Shown one piece after another: positions 26,206 to 35,893 of a stretch of DNA of 64,000 bases. How positions within the stretch are numbered: position 1 is the first letter of the stretch; every line of letters starts with the position of its first letter. The notes under the pieces are model-generated. The model worked only from the letters and a program-made list of their open reading frames with translations, was not told where the DNA came from and did no database searches. Made by a program: the position numbers and the translations under genes. Source of the stretch: Cognatundibacterium aquatile (lineage in GTDB: Bacteria > Pseudomonadota > Gammaproteobacteria > Burkholderiales > Burkholderiaceae_D); assembly GCF_014699135.1 (NCBI RefSeq), contig NZ_JACOFT010000002.1, positions 434,001-498,000 of the forward strand, in the 5' to 3' direction.

Positions 26206-28092
26206 TTATCTCCAGTCGCCACGCAATTGTTTTACTTTTGCTTGCAGCACCAACGGTGTTACTTCTGACGCCGTCATTTCTTCACCAACCACTAATTCCA
26301 GTTTTGAAAAAGGCCCGCGCCGGAATGCACGCTCAAAGGGGTTGCCTTTGTCGCGCGTGAAAAAGCTCCCCCATAATCCTCGTAACGCCATCGGATAAAC
26401 AGGTACCGGCGAGCGCTCCAGAATTTTCATAATCCCGCCTTTGAACTCATTCATGTCGCCCGTATGCGTCAGCTTGCCCTCAGGGAAAATACAAACCAAC
26501 TCCCCTTCATGCAATGCCTGAGCGATATCGATATAGGACTTTTCCATCAGCCACGGGTCTTCTTTGGCCGGCGCAATCGGAATCGCTTTCGCCGTACGGA
26601 ATATCCAGGACAAAAACGGAATTTTAAAAATCCTGTGATCCATCACAAAGCGAATCGGACGCGGACTGGATGCCCCGATCACAATCGCATCCATATAAGA
26701 AACGTGATTACAGACCAGCACCGCGCCACCTTCGAGTGGAATACTATCTGTATTGACGGTTTTGACCCTGTGCACAGTCTGAATCAGCAACCATGCCACA
26801 AAACGCATCAGGAACTCAGGCACCAGACTGAATATATAAATGGCGACAATCGCATTCAGAATCGCGGTCGCCATGAAAATCTGTGGAATCGTAAAACCAT
26901 TCTTCAACATCAGCATGGCCGACAGAGACGCAACGACCATGAACAGCGCATTCAGAATATTCATACCGGCAATAGTCCGCGACAGATGTTTCGGGTCGCA
27001 ACGTGTCTGAATTAAGGCAAACAAAGGAACGATATAAAAGCCGCCAAAGACACCGATCATGACGATGTCAAACAAGATGCGCAAACTGCCTGTCTGTTCT
27101 AAAAACCGCAAAAAATCAACACCGGAAGTATTGATATAGGCGACGCTGGATAAATACAAATCAAAGCCAAACACCGATAAACCGATAGAGCCAAATGGCA
27201 CCAGACCAATTTCAACTTTATGGCCGGACAGTTTTTCGCATAGCAAGGAACCAGCGCCTATCCCGAACGAAAAAAAGGTCAGTAACAGCACGAAAACACT
27301 ATGGTCGCCATGCAGATAATTTTTGGCATACGAAGGAAATTGCGCCAGCAATATGGCGCCGTAAAACCAGAACCAGGAATTTCCCAGTAAGGAAAGAAAC
27401 ACAGGCCGGTTCTGTTTACTGAAACTGATATTGCGCACCGTTTCCGTGGCGGCATTCCAGTTAATCTTCAATTCCGGTTCCGGTGCCGGTGAATATGGAA
27501 TTCTGCGACTCGTCAGGTAACCAATCACCGCAACAATGACCGCACCAGCAGCAACCAGTTCTACTCCCCATGGTTTATGGGTAACCAGCATTGCGCCCAG
27601 AATCTCTCCCAGCAAAATACCAACAAACGTTCCCATTTCTATCAGGCCATTACCGCCGACCAACTCATCTGTTTGCAAATGCTGCGGTAAATACGCATAT
27701 TTCACGGGGCCAAACAAGGTTGAATGTATTCCCATACCAGCCACCGCAGCGATCAGCACCCACAGGTTATGGCTCATCCAGCCGAATGCTGCGACCAGCA
27801 TAATAATAATTTCCAGCAGCTTAATTTTCCGCGCCATGCCGCCTTTTTCGAATTTATCGGCAAACTGCCCCGATGTCGCAGAAAACAGAACAAACGGCAA
27901 AATGAATAAGCCCGGAATGAGATTGTTCAGCAAATCGACATCCATGTTCGCCCAATTCAACGCGTCATAAGTCAATATGGTCAACAGCGCTATTTTGAAA
28001 AAATTATCATTAAATGCACCAAAGAATTGCGTCCAGAAAAATGGGGCAAAACGTGGTTGGGTAAGCAGCGCGAACTGACTGTGTTTGCTCAT
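26206..28092 (-). CDS. Fused lysophospholipid transporter (LplT-like MFS) and 1-acylglycerolphosphate-type acyltransferase
   Basis: A 628-residue fusion. Residues ~1-425 are a 12-helix major facilitator like LplT, beginning RFAPFFWTQFFGAFNDNFFK. The C-terminal ~190 residues are a PlsC/Aas-type acyltransferase with the HX4D motif (CNHVSYMDA, H463 and D468) and FPEGKLTHTGDM as the glycerolphosphate-binding motif. In E. coli LplT flips lysophospholipids inward and the separate Aas protein re-acylates them. Here both steps are in one chain, but the acyl-ACP synthetase domain of Aas is absent, so acyl donors must come from elsewhere. The start at 28092 (MSKHSQFALL) was chosen because homology begins there. 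It leads the macroglobulin and pbpC genes. Confidence 0.88.
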   Translation of the reverse strand: MSKHSQFALLTQPRFAPFFWTQFFGAFNDNFFKIALLTILTYDALNWANMDVDLLNNLIPGLFILPFVLFSATSGQFADKFEKGGMARKIKLLEIIIMLVAAFGWMSHNLWVLIAAVAGMGIHSTLFGPVKYAYLPQHLQTDELVGGNGLIEMGTFVGILLGEILGAMLVTHKPWGVELVAAGAVIVAVIGYLTSRRIPYSPAPEPELKINWNAATETVRNISFSKQNRPVFLSLLGNSWFWFYGAILLAQFPSYAKNYLHGDHSVFVLLLTFFSFGIGAGSLLCEKLSGHKVEIGLVPFGSIGLSVFGFDLYLSSVAYINTSGVDFLRFLEQTGSLRILFDIVMIGVFGGFYIVPLFALIQTRCDPKHLSRTIAGMNILNALFMVVASLSAMLMLKNGFTIPQIFMATAILNAIVAIYIFSLVPEFLMRFVAWLLIQTVHRVKTVNTDSIPLEGGAVLVCNHVSYMDAIVIGASSPRPIRFVMDHRIFKIPFLSWIFRTAKAIPIAPAKEDPWLMEKSYIDIAQALHEGELVCIFPEGKLTHTGDMNEFKGGIMKILERSPVPVYPMALRGLWGSFFTRDKGNPFERAFRRGPFSKLELVVGEEMTASEVTPLVLQAKVKQLRGDWR

Positions 28093-28268
28093 AAAGTTGC
28101 TCGTTAAAAAAGGCGAAAAGGAAGTGTGAGATTGTAACTGACAAGATTGCAAAATAAGTAAGCATCTGTAAATTCAGCAACAATGAATAAGCCTGACCAG
28201 TTAATCTGTGACTGTGGTCAGAGACAGCGCAGCAGCATGACATGAAGTCAGGAAACCGCAATGGAAAT

Positions 28269-29003
28269 TCAGGATTGGAAAAAAGCGATCGCTTTTTCGA
28301 CGGTCAGAATGCGGCAAGAGGACTGGCTTGCTATCCGCAATGCCATTTCCAGTTGTTCCGGCGTTGTGCCCCACGGACCAGGCTCATTCCTGACCTCATG
28401 AGAATAAAAAATCAGCCAGCCGCCTTCATTTGCAGTTTGCTGAATCAGTTGTAATACCGTATCAGCATCAGTCTTATCCGCATATAAGGCTTGTGCGCGC
28501 AAGGCGGATAAATCCGCTTTTCCTATGTGTGTGCCACCACCCGTGATGCGGTTATACAAGAATCGTTTCGAAGCCGCTATTTTGCTGGGCAAATCGTAGG
28601 CGCCAAACGGGAATGCAAATCCCCTATTCGGCAAATGATGCGTCTCAAAAAACGCCTGATTGCGCTGCCAATCCTGACGCAGAGCAGAAAGACTATTGTT
28701 GGCGCAGTTCATGTGGGAATAAGTGTGGCAGCCAATTTCATGGCCATCTGCAACGAGCTTCTGCAAATCTTTCACGCTGTGGCAGGTCTGCCCCTGCTCT
28801 GTACCGTCAGTTAATTTGCCACAAACGTAAAAACTGCCACGTGCCTGATAGCGTTCCAGTATTTCTGCGCCAATATGACAAGCGCTGGCCGGCACATCGT
28901 CAAACGAAAAACTGACGACACCTTGTTGCTTGCGCAAATTGATCCACCGCCCTGCGAGATGGCGTGCGGCAAAGCGGCTGGCTTTTTTGTACAAGGACAT
29001 CAT
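28269..29003 (-). CDS. Polysaccharide deacetylase (NodB fold)
   Basis: A 244-residue deacetylase of carbohydrate esterase family 4. The metal-binding Asp-Asp is D35-D36 in VVSFSFDDVPAS. HxxxH appears as IGCHTYSHMN. NRGFAFPFGAYD is the conserved arginine/proline motif, and IFYSHEV carries the late histidine. No clear signal peptide is seen; the N-terminus is basic with a short amphipathic stretch, so the location is uncertain. It overlaps the upstream barrel gene as ATGA. Proteins of this type remove acetyl or formyl groups from exopolysaccharide, which fits an EpsL-like neighbour (inference). Confidence 0.85.
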   Translation of the reverse strand: MMSLYKKASRFAARHLAGRWINLRKQQGVVSFSFDDVPASACHIGAEILERYQARGSFYVCGKLTDGTEQGQTCHSVKDLQKLVADGHEIGCHTYSHMNCANNSLSALRQDWQRNQAFFETHHLPNRGFAFPFGAYDLPSKIAASKRFLYNRITGGGTHIGKADLSALRAQALYADKTDADTVLQLIQQTANEGGWLIFYSHEVRNEPGPWGTTPEQLEMALRIASQSSCRILTVEKAIAFFQS

Positions 29004-30319
29004 TCGCGTATCGGCTCTGTGGCGCTTAAAGATTGTTGATAACGCTGCAAACCTAATCGTGCAGCGCTGCCGGGTAGATTCTCAAACGTATATTCTATGC
29101 CAAGACGGACGACCCCTTGCCTGAGTTTGATATCGTCAGCAGCTCTGTCCGTTTTTTCGTAAAAGCTGTCGAATAAAAGCCGGAAACCACGTTCAAACTG
29201 GTAACTCGCACCAATGCCGATTCGTTGTAATTTCTCTTTGCGGGAAAAATTATTGTCGGGTCTGACCAATCTGGGAATCAGCTCCTGATCACTATTCTGC
29301 AGTAAGGCTGAAAAATTGACGTTAGTTTTATCCGACCACTTCCACAACGCGTCAACGCGTGCGCCTTTACTGACCACATACAGAATTGAGGGGTCAACGA
29401 TCGTAAATGGTCTGTCGAATAGCTGCAAATCCAGCCTTAACATTGTTGAGTAATGATAAGTACCACGCCAGATCGCGTTAAATAAACGGGTATCACGTTC
29501 GTGCAACACATCATAGCGGCGACGTATCAGCCCCAGATGGGCGCTGGTGATGGTCTTGATGCTATAGCGCCACTCACCATCCAGATACAACTCCGTTTCT
29601 TTGTATTTTTTATCCAGATCCCGCACTTGCGCTGGCGTTCTGTCGGCAAAACTGGTCTCAGATAAACGCGTCCCCGCCTCGATACTGGAACCCGTTGGCG
29701 ACATATAACGCAAACCTAGCTGCTGACCGCGTTCGTCAAAGTTATATAACTGGTTCAGGTCCAGATCGTAGTTCAGCGCATTCCGAAACAGGCTCGCACT
29801 AAGCATCCAGTCGTCATCTGGTTTTATTCTGACGTCTGCTCCGGCACGGCGCGAATGCGCGATATCCCGCTCCGTCAGACTGCCATTAATGTACTCAAAC
29901 AAACGTTTATCTTTACCGGCATATACCCTGCCACTGACAGACTTACCTGCCTGCCAATCAAAAGCAGCGTCCGCCGCGCCTGGTTGATGGTCAAGCTGAC
30001 GGTATTCCTTGTAATGGCGATTTCCGAGAGAGCCGCTGAGAGTCAGGCGCGTCTGATCAGACAGCAAAGGGATGATAGCGCCGGCGCGGATATCGCTTGC
30101 GTTAACAGTCTCGGTCAGTCGCTGTATCTGTTCCTGCTTACGCCCGCCGCCGACCTGATCGTCATAAAAGCGAAATGGATTAGTATCCCGGGACAGTGAA
30201 GTTTCTAATTGCAACACCAGTTCCGTGGTCGCGAACGCAGGCCATGAGCTCAGCACAAACAGACAAGCTACACCCGCTTTTTTGTACTTGCTATTGAACT
30301 GCGTCGCCGTCCGCTTCAT
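29000..30319 (-). CDS. Outer membrane beta-barrel protein, EpsL-like (exopolysaccharide)
   Basis: A 439-residue exported protein. The signal peptide is MKRTATQFNSKYKKAGVACL, followed by FVLSSWPAFA. The mature part has alternating hydrophobic and polar strands ending in an aromatic-rich barrel closure region. The early SRDTNPFRF segment, the RLTETV region and DWQAGKSVSGRVYAG resemble the EpsL family found in Methylobacillus-type exopolysaccharide operons, as I recall them. The frame extends upstream, but the ATG at 30319 begins the signal peptide. It lies 13 bp after lolD and overlaps the deacetylase gene. An export or assembly role for an envelope polysaccharide is likely but not shown. Confidence 0.65.
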   Translation of the reverse strand: MKRTATQFNSKYKKAGVACLFVLSSWPAFATTELVLQLETSLSRDTNPFRFYDDQVGGGRKQEQIQRLTETVNASDIRAGAIIPLLSDQTRLTLSGSLGNRHYKEYRQLDHQPGAADAAFDWQAGKSVSGRVYAGKDKRLFEYINGSLTERDIAHSRRAGADVRIKPDDDWMLSASLFRNALNYDLDLNQLYNFDERGQQLGLRYMSPTGSSIEAGTRLSETSFADRTPAQVRDLDKKYKETELYLDGEWRYSIKTITSAHLGLIRRRYDVLHERDTRLFNAIWRGTYHYSTMLRLDLQLFDRPFTIVDPSILYVVSKGARVDALWKWSDKTNVNFSALLQNSDQELIPRLVRPDNNFSRKEKLQRIGIGASYQFERGFRLLFDSFYEKTDRAADDIKLRQGVVRLGIEYTFENLPGSAARLGLQRYQQSLSATEPIRE

Positions 30320-30332
30320 AGACTCAGCAACC

Positions 30333-31025
30333 TTATTGCTGTAGCAGACCCTGTTCCGATAAACGGAACACGCGATCGCAACGTCCAGCAAGCCCGGCAT
30401 CATGGGTCACAATCACAAAAGCGGTACCCAATGTTCTGGATAATTCCAGCATCAGTGCAAATACCTGTTGAGCAGTGCCGCTGTCGAGATTGCCCGTTGG
30501 TTCATCTGCCAGAACACATGCTGGCTGCGTCACCAAGGCACGTGCCAGAGCAACCCGTTGTCGCTCGCCACCAGATAACTCACCCGGCACATGCGTGACT
30601 CTGTGCTCCAACCCGACTTTGGTCAGTATCGCCTGCGCCTGCTGGCGCGCCTCCGCACGCGGAATACGGCGAATCAGCAAGGGCATTGCGACGTTATCAA
30701 GCGCAGAAAATTCCGGCAATAAATGATGGAACTGATACACAAAACCCAAAGAACGATTACGCATCACGCCACGCACAGACTCGCTCAGGTTTGCAAGATC
30801 TTCACCCAGAAGACGAACCTGACCTGTCGTCGGGGTATCGAGGCTACCTAACAGATGCAACAACGTCGATTTACCTGAGCCAGATGCGCCGATAATTGCG
30901 ACGCGCTCTCCTGCATTGACTGTCAGATCAATTCCCTGCAACACCTTGACCGCTTCCGCGCCTTCATTGAAGGTTTTGCCAAGCTGGGTACAACTTAAAA
31001 TTGCTTTCTCTGTGAAATTACTCAT
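30333..31025 (-). CDS. lolD: Lipoprotein-releasing system ATP-binding protein LolD
   Basis: A 230-residue ABC ATPase. Walker A is GASGSGKST at residues 46-54, the signature is [15 protein letters not shown], and Walker B is [12 protein letters not shown]. It powers release of outer-membrane lipoproteins from the inner membrane to the chaperone LolA. The ATG at 31025 overlaps the lolC stop by 8 bp. Length matches E. coli LolD (233 aa). The MacB-type ATPases are similar, but pairing with a LolC/E permease decides the call. Confidence 0.93.
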   Translation of the reverse strand: MSNFTEKAILSCTQLGKTFNEGAEAVKVLQGIDLTVNAGERVAIIGASGSGKSTLLHLLGSLDTPTTGQVRLLGEDLANLSESVRGVMRNRSLGFVYQFHHLLPEFSALDNVAMPLLIRRIPRAEARQQAQAILTKVGLEHRVTHVPGELSGGERQRVALARALVTQPACVLADEPTGNLDSGTAQQVFALMLELSRTLGTAFVIVTHDAGLAGRCDRVFRLSEQGLLQQ

Positions 31026-32274
31026 AACGCAAGGCCTCCGCCGGTTTAACGCAGGCTGCTCGCCAGCTGGGATAAATAGTTGCGGCAAATGCCAATACAA
31101 CCGCCATGCTGCTGATTTGCCAAACGTCTGCCCAACGCAGATCAGACGGCAAAGCACTGATGAAATACAGATCTTTCGGCAGGAAATTGACGCCTAACAA
31201 ATGTTCGATCGCTGGCACAATCACATCAATATTCAACGCCACCAGAACGCCGAGCGCGACGCCTAAACCGGTACCGATCAGACCAACGAGTCCGCCTTGT
31301 ATCATGAATATTTTCATGATCGAACCTGGAGAAGCGCCAAGTGTACGCAGGATGGCAATATCCGCCTGTTTATCGGTGACAGTCATCACCAGCGTGGAAA
31401 CCAGATTAAACGCAGCGACAGCAACAATCAGCGCCAGAATGATGAACATCATCGTCTTTTCTGTTTTGACGGCAGAGAAATAGTTACGGTTTTGTTGCGA
31501 CCAATCGCGGATCAGCAAATCACCGGTCAAGGTTTGCGACAATTCCAGCGCGACCTGCGGCGCTTTTAACATATCCTTGATACGCAGACGCAAACCGGAA
31601 GGTGCAGACAGGCGGAAAAATTTCTGCGCATCTTCGATCTGCATAAATCCCATGCCAGAATCGAATTCATAATGCCCGGCATCAAAAATGCCGACCACAT
31701 TAAATGCTTTCAGACGCGGCACCATTCCCGCTGGCGTCATCTGTCCTTCGGGTGCCGCCAGTGTCACTTTGTCGCCGACTCTGACATGCAAACTGCTCGC
31801 CAGCGCCGTACCCAGAATAATATTGAACTCTCCCGGTCTCAGGTCTTCCCATCTTCCGACTTTGATTTTTGTCGCCACTTCCGACACTTTCGGTTCCTGA
31901 TCAGGCAATACGCCACGCAGAATCACGCCGCGCATCACATCATCGCGGATAATCATCGCCTGCCCATCAACGTAAGGCGCACTGGCGACAACAGAAGAAT
32001 TTTTCTGCGCCTGCAGTGCCGTATTTTTCCAGTCCGGCATAGAACCGGCTGCGTCAAATACTTCAATATGTGACAGCACCGATAACATACGGTCGCGGAC
32101 TTCTTTCTGAAATCCGTTCATCACCGACAGCACGATAATCAGCGCGGCAACACCGAGTGCAATGCCGAACATAGAGATCATGGAAATGAAGGAAATGAAG
32201 CTATTACGACCACTGCGACGTCCGGCACGCGTGTAACGCAGACCCACTAGCCATTCAAAAGAGAGATTTTTCAC
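31018..32274 (-). CDS. lolC: Lipoprotein-releasing ABC transporter permease, LolC/LolE family
   Basis: A 418-residue permease with one N-terminal membrane helix ([20 protein letters not shown]), a large periplasmic domain and three C-terminal helices. The N-terminal [10 protein letters not shown] and the [21 protein letters not shown] segment are LolC/E signatures. Only one permease gene is present, where E. coli has LolC and LolE; it may form a homodimer, as in LolF-type systems (inference). The start is GTG at 32274 with a weak ribosome site. It is divergent from the rpfE-like gene. Confidence 0.92.
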   Translation of the reverse strand: MKNLSFEWLVGLRYTRAGRRSGRNSFISFISMISMFGIALGVAALIIVLSVMNGFQKEVRDRMLSVLSHIEVFDAAGSMPDWKNTALQAQKNSSVVASAPYVDGQAMIIRDDVMRGVILRGVLPDQEPKVSEVATKIKVGRWEDLRPGEFNIILGTALASSLHVRVGDKVTLAAPEGQMTPAGMVPRLKAFNVVGIFDAGHYEFDSGMGFMQIEDAQKFFRLSAPSGLRLRIKDMLKAPQVALELSQTLTGDLLIRDWSQQNRNYFSAVKTEKTMMFIILALIVAVAAFNLVSTLVMTVTDKQADIAILRTLGASPGSIMKIFMIQGGLVGLIGTGLGVALGVLVALNIDVIVPAIEHLLGVNFLPKDLYFISALPSDLRWADVWQISSMAVVLAFAATIYPSWRAACVKPAEALRYE

Positions 32275-32331
32275 TGCAAATGTCGTTTCAAGGAATTAAG
32301 GCAGACAGAAGTTTGCCATACAATACGCTCT

Positions 32332-33363
32332 ATGAAAAATTTAGAACTGATATTGCCGTTCAGCATACCCCCGTCCGGACTGGAAAATGATCTGCTCAAA
32401 GCGATGCAAACGCCTGCACTGGCTCGCTTGATTGCATCTGCAAAGCGCATGCCACTCAGGAATATTGATCCATTTGCCAAAGCACTGGTACATGAATATT
32501 TTCTGGCAAACGAACTACAAGGTGCACACGACTGCGACCCGCCAGTCACGTTAAACCGTATGCAGAACATGGGTTTGCAGCCAGTCGATGGGCGCTGGTT
32601 CACACTGCAACCGGTGCATATTCATATCGCCCGTGATCATTTGGTTCTGACTGACCAACGACGACTCGACATCTCAGAACAAGAATCGCGCGTTTTGTTT
32701 GAGATTGCAAAAACAGCGACCGACGAAGCAGGGATGACACTACAGTATGGCGACGCATCGACCTGGTTTCTGCGCGCTGATGGCTGGACTGGTTTAAAAA
32801 CAGCCAGTGCTGATGCGGCCTGCGGCCATAATGTCGATATCTGGATGCCGGATGGCGAACATGCAAGAGCGTGGCGCAAACTGCAAAATGAAATTCAGAT
32901 GATGTGGTTCGCACATACGCTGAATGATGAGCGTGAAGCGCAAGGAAAAAAAGCCATCAACTCGGTCTGGCTCTCTGGCGGTGCCGATACGCTGATGCAA
33001 CAAGAAAAGCGAATCGATACAGCACGGTCGTTTGCCGATTTGCTGTCTGCACCGGATTTGCAAAATCTCCAAAACGCACAAAACAATGCAACCACAACAG
33101 ACACGACCTGCGTCTTACTTGAACATTTAACTGAGTCTGCAATCAATAGCGATTGGGGACAATGGCTGACGCAAATGCAGACATTGGAAAACGACTGGTT
33201 TGCGCCTGTATTGGCAGCCTTAAAAAGCCGCCAGCTCAACAGCATCACAATGCACTGCTCTGATGCACATCTGCTTGCCAGCTTTAAGCTGACGCCGTGG
33301 TCGCTGCGTCAATTCTGGATCAAACCCAGCCTGCAAGCACTTTTCACACTGAAGCCTACATGA
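32332..33363 (+). CDS. Conserved protein, RpfE-like (COG4255), often annotated as phosphoglycerate mutase-like
   Basis: A 343-residue cytoplasmic protein with no signal peptide or membrane helix. Recognisable segments are VHEYFLANEL, LNRMQNMGLQPVDGRWFTLQ and INSVWLSGGADT, resembling the RpfE-type proteins that sit beside recJ in xanthomonads and many betaproteobacteria. The family shows remote resemblance to cofactor-independent phosphoglycerate mutases, but no catalytic Ser/metal motif is obvious to me, so enzymatic activity is doubtful. Its stop overlaps the recJ start (ATGA), so the two are co-translated. Function unknown. Confidence 0.75.
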   Translation: MKNLELILPFSIPPSGLENDLLKAMQTPALARLIASAKRMPLRNIDPFAKALVHEYFLANELQGAHDCDPPVTLNRMQNMGLQPVDGRWFTLQPVHIHIARDHLVLTDQRRLDISEQESRVLFEIAKTATDEAGMTLQYGDASTWFLRADGWTGLKTASADAACGHNVDIWMPDGEHARAWRKLQNEIQMMWFAHTLNDEREAQGKKAINSVWLSGGADTLMQQEKRIDTARSFADLLSAPDLQNLQNAQNNATTTDTTCVLLEHLTESAINSDWGQWLTQMQTLENDWFAPVLAALKSRQLNSITMHCSDAHLLASFKLTPWSLRQFWIKPSLQALFTLKPT

Positions 33364-35051
33364 CCCGCATTACCACCCGCCCCTATTCCCTGCGTGAATC
33401 AGAAATGCTGCGGCAAAACGGCATGCACCCAGTGTTAGCGCGCCTGTATGCAGCACGTGGCGTGCTGAGCGAAACCGAATTGAGCACAGAATTAAGCGCA
33501 TTGCTGCCGCCATCGGGCTTATTGCAAATAGAAAAAGCGGCCGTCTTTCTGGCGGACGCGATCGCAGCACGTAAGAAATTAGTCATCGTTGCCGACTATG
33601 ACTGTGACGGCGCCACGGCCTGCGCGGTCGCCATTCGCGGCTTGCGTATGCTGGGTGCGAATGTTGATTACATCGTGCCGAATCGTTTTGAATACGGCTA
33701 TGGTCTGACACCGGAAATCGTCGCGCTGACCATACGCGAAAAATCACCGGATATCATCGTCACCGTTGACAACGGCATTGCCAGTGTTGACGGCGTTGCG
33801 GCAGCGCAAGCGCAGGGCATCGCGGTACTCGTGACCGATCATCATTTACCCGGCGAGCAGTTGCCCGATGCCGAAGTAATCGTCAATCCGAATCAACCTG
33901 ATTGCACTTTCGGCAGTAAGCATCTGGCGGGCGTCGGCGTGATGTTTTATGTGTTACTCGCGCTGCGGGCAGAATTGCGCAAACGCGGCATGTTTGACCA
34001 GCAACAACAGCCCAAGCTCGATACCCTGCTTGATCTGGTCGCCCTCGGCACGGTTGCCGACGTCGTGCGGCTTGACGCCAATAACCGCATCCTCGTTGCA
34101 CAAGGACTTAAACGCATGCGCGCCGGACGTGTTTGTGCGGGCATTGCAGCGCTATTCAGAGTCGCCGGTCGTGAACCGCGTAATGCCAGCCCGTTTGATC
34201 TTGGTTTTGCGCTCGGCCCACGCTTAAATGCCGCTGGCCGGCTTGCTGACATGTCGCTGGGCATAGAATGCCTGACGACCGACGACGAAGGCCGTGCCTG
34301 GCAAATCGCACAAGAGCTCAACGGCATCAATGCCGACCGCAAAGATATTGAACGTGACATGCAAGACGTAGCGCTGCTGCATCTGGATCAGTTCGAACCT
34401 GCAGCCAGCCACACCATTACCGTGTTTGACGAAAGCTGGCATCAGGGTGTGATCGGCATCGTCGCCTCACGGCTCAAAGATAAGTTTTATCGCCCCACCA
34501 TTACCTTTGCGCCCGGTGGTGATGGCCTGATCAAGGGCTCTGGCCGCTCTATTCCCGGCTTTCACCTGCGTGACGCACTCGATCTGGTCTCAAAACATGC
34601 ACCGACACTGATACAGAAATTCGGCGGACATGCGATGGCTGCGGGGCTGACCTTACGCCATGAAGATTTACCCGCATTTCAGCAAGCCTTCGAGGCCGTG
34701 GGAAAAAGCTGGTTGCAACAACATCAGTTAGAAAGAATCATCGAAACCGACGGCCCACTCGAAGAAGCCTATTTCACCACCGACTTTATCGCCTTAATGG
34801 ATAGCCAGGTCTGGGGTCAGGGTTTTCCGCCACCGGTGTTCTGCGATGACTTTAAACTGATCTCACAACGCATCCTGAAAGAACGTCATTTAAAACTGGT
34901 GCTGGAAAAAAAAGGCGTTCGTTATGACGCCATCTGGTTCGGCCATACCGACACCCTGAGCGAGCATGTGCATGTGGCATTCCGGCTCGATGCCAACGAA
35001 TACAACGGCGTCACCAGGGTTCAGTTATTGGTCGAGCATATTGAATGCTGA
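33360..35051 (+). CDS. recJ: Single-stranded-DNA-specific exonuclease RecJ
   Basis: A 563-residue DHH-superfamily 5'-3' exonuclease acting in RecF-pathway recombination, mismatch repair and base excision. The metal-binding motifs are VADYDCDGA (D79, D81, D83), VTVDNGI and VTDHH at 158-162. The DHHA1 domain is visible around GSGRSIPGFHLRDAL and FGGHAMAAGLTL, and the C-terminal OB-like domain follows. The length is typical. The start at 33360 overlaps the previous stop and begins MTRITTRPYS. Its last 31 bp overlap the convergent hydrolase gene on the other strand. Confidence 0.94.
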   Translation: MTRITTRPYSLRESEMLRQNGMHPVLARLYAARGVLSETELSTELSALLPPSGLLQIEKAAVFLADAIAARKKLVIVADYDCDGATACAVAIRGLRMLGANVDYIVPNRFEYGYGLTPEIVALTIREKSPDIIVTVDNGIASVDGVAAAQAQGIAVLVTDHHLPGEQLPDAEVIVNPNQPDCTFGSKHLAGVGVMFYVLLALRAELRKRGMFDQQQQPKLDTLLDLVALGTVADVVRLDANNRILVAQGLKRMRAGRVCAGIAALFRVAGREPRNASPFDLGFALGPRLNAAGRLADMSLGIECLTTDDEGRAWQIAQELNGINADRKDIERDMQDVALLHLDQFEPAASHTITVFDESWHQGVIGIVASRLKDKFYRPTITFAPGGDGLIKGSGRSIPGFHLRDALDLVSKHAPTLIQKFGGHAMAAGLTLRHEDLPAFQQAFEAVGKSWLQQHQLERIIETDGPLEEAYFTTDFIALMDSQVWGQGFPPPVFCDDFKLISQRILKERHLKLVLEKKGVRYDAIWFGHTDTLSEHVHVAFRLDANEYNGVTRVQLLVEHIEC

Positions 35052-35707
35052 TGCATCAGAAACTGCACGACGGCATCCGCCGCCAGCACCATGTTTTCTG
35101 CTGACGCACGTGCAAGTAACTGCGTATCCGGCGTGTGAATTTGCAGCAGATGATCACCGCGCAGCAGTGTTAAGGTGATATTTGCTACAGCGTGATTCGC
35201 GACACGATGCACGCTAGCAACCCTGCACTGAGGATCATTGTCACCATTGATGATCTGCAAAGGGCGGGATTCTGCGAGCAGACCCGGGTAATATGTGTCG
35301 GTAACATCGCATGGCTGCCCCTCTTGCATTTCATCGAACAAGGGAGTCATCAGCACGCCGCTTTTCAATTCAGCGTCTTCGCGCAGTGCCTGCCAGGCAA
35401 CGATGCTACCGAATGATTTTCCGACGACATGCACTTGCGCTGGCAATACGCGTGATTTTGTCCGCAACTGTCCTATCACTTCTTTTAGCTGTTCCAGCTC
35501 ATCCTGTAATGCGGATGATGGCTGGCCGGCGAGCGGATCGCTTTCGTAGAAACGCCAGTTAAAACGACATACCGCAAATCCCGCCGCGACCGCTTTATCC
35601 GCCAGCAGACTGAATAACTCCCTGTGCATGGCGTAACGTAAACCTGGGGCAATCACGATTGCGGGAAAAAAGCCGCTACCGGCGGGAAAATCGACAATGT
35701 AAGTCAT
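35021..35707 (-). CDS. Alpha/beta hydrolase, KANL3/Tex30-like
   Basis: A 228-residue soluble hydrolase. The nucleophile elbow is GKSFGS with S98. The acid is probably Asp in INGDNDPQC, and the base His in LRGDHLLQ, giving a plausible Ser-Asp-His triad. The N-terminal FPAIVIAPGLRYAMHRE segment holds the oxyanion-region glycine. Such small proteins are annotated as dienelactone hydrolase-like or KANL3/Tex30; substrate unknown. It ends inside the 3' end of recJ on the opposite strand, so messages of the two genes share 31 complementary bases. Confidence 0.8.
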   Translation of the reverse strand: MTYIVDFPAGSGFFPAIVIAPGLRYAMHRELFSLLADKAVAAGFAVCRFNWRFYESDPLAGQPSSALQDELEQLKEVIGQLRTKSRVLPAQVHVVGKSFGSIVAWQALREDAELKSGVLMTPLFDEMQEGQPCDVTDTYYPGLLAESRPLQIINGDNDPQCRVASVHRVANHAVANITLTLLRGDHLLQIHTPDTQLLARASAENMVLAADAVVQFLMHQHSICSTNN

Positions 35708-35733
35708 GTTTCTATCGTTTCAGGTTTAATTCA

Positions 35734-35797
35734 GTTTTGACTAAGTTTTGACTAATTTTCAATTAAATAGTAACTTAGTTTTGGAAACTAATTTTCA
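35734..35797. repeat. Short direct repeats in the promoter region of the M61 peptidase gene
   Basis: GTTTTGACTAA occurs twice in perfect tandem (35734-35744, 35745-35755). ACTAATTTTCA occurs at 35751-35761 and again at 35787-35797, with a CTTAGTTTTGG variant between. The stretch is very AT-rich. It is a candidate regulator-binding region or curved upstream element. Confidence 0.4.
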
Positions 35798-35893
35798 TTT
35801 ACGCAGTCCATGTATTGATCGGTAGCCAATATTATCCAAGTCAGAGACCATAAAAAATCCTAAAAGACCTGAGAAACGAAAAGAACCAATTTC

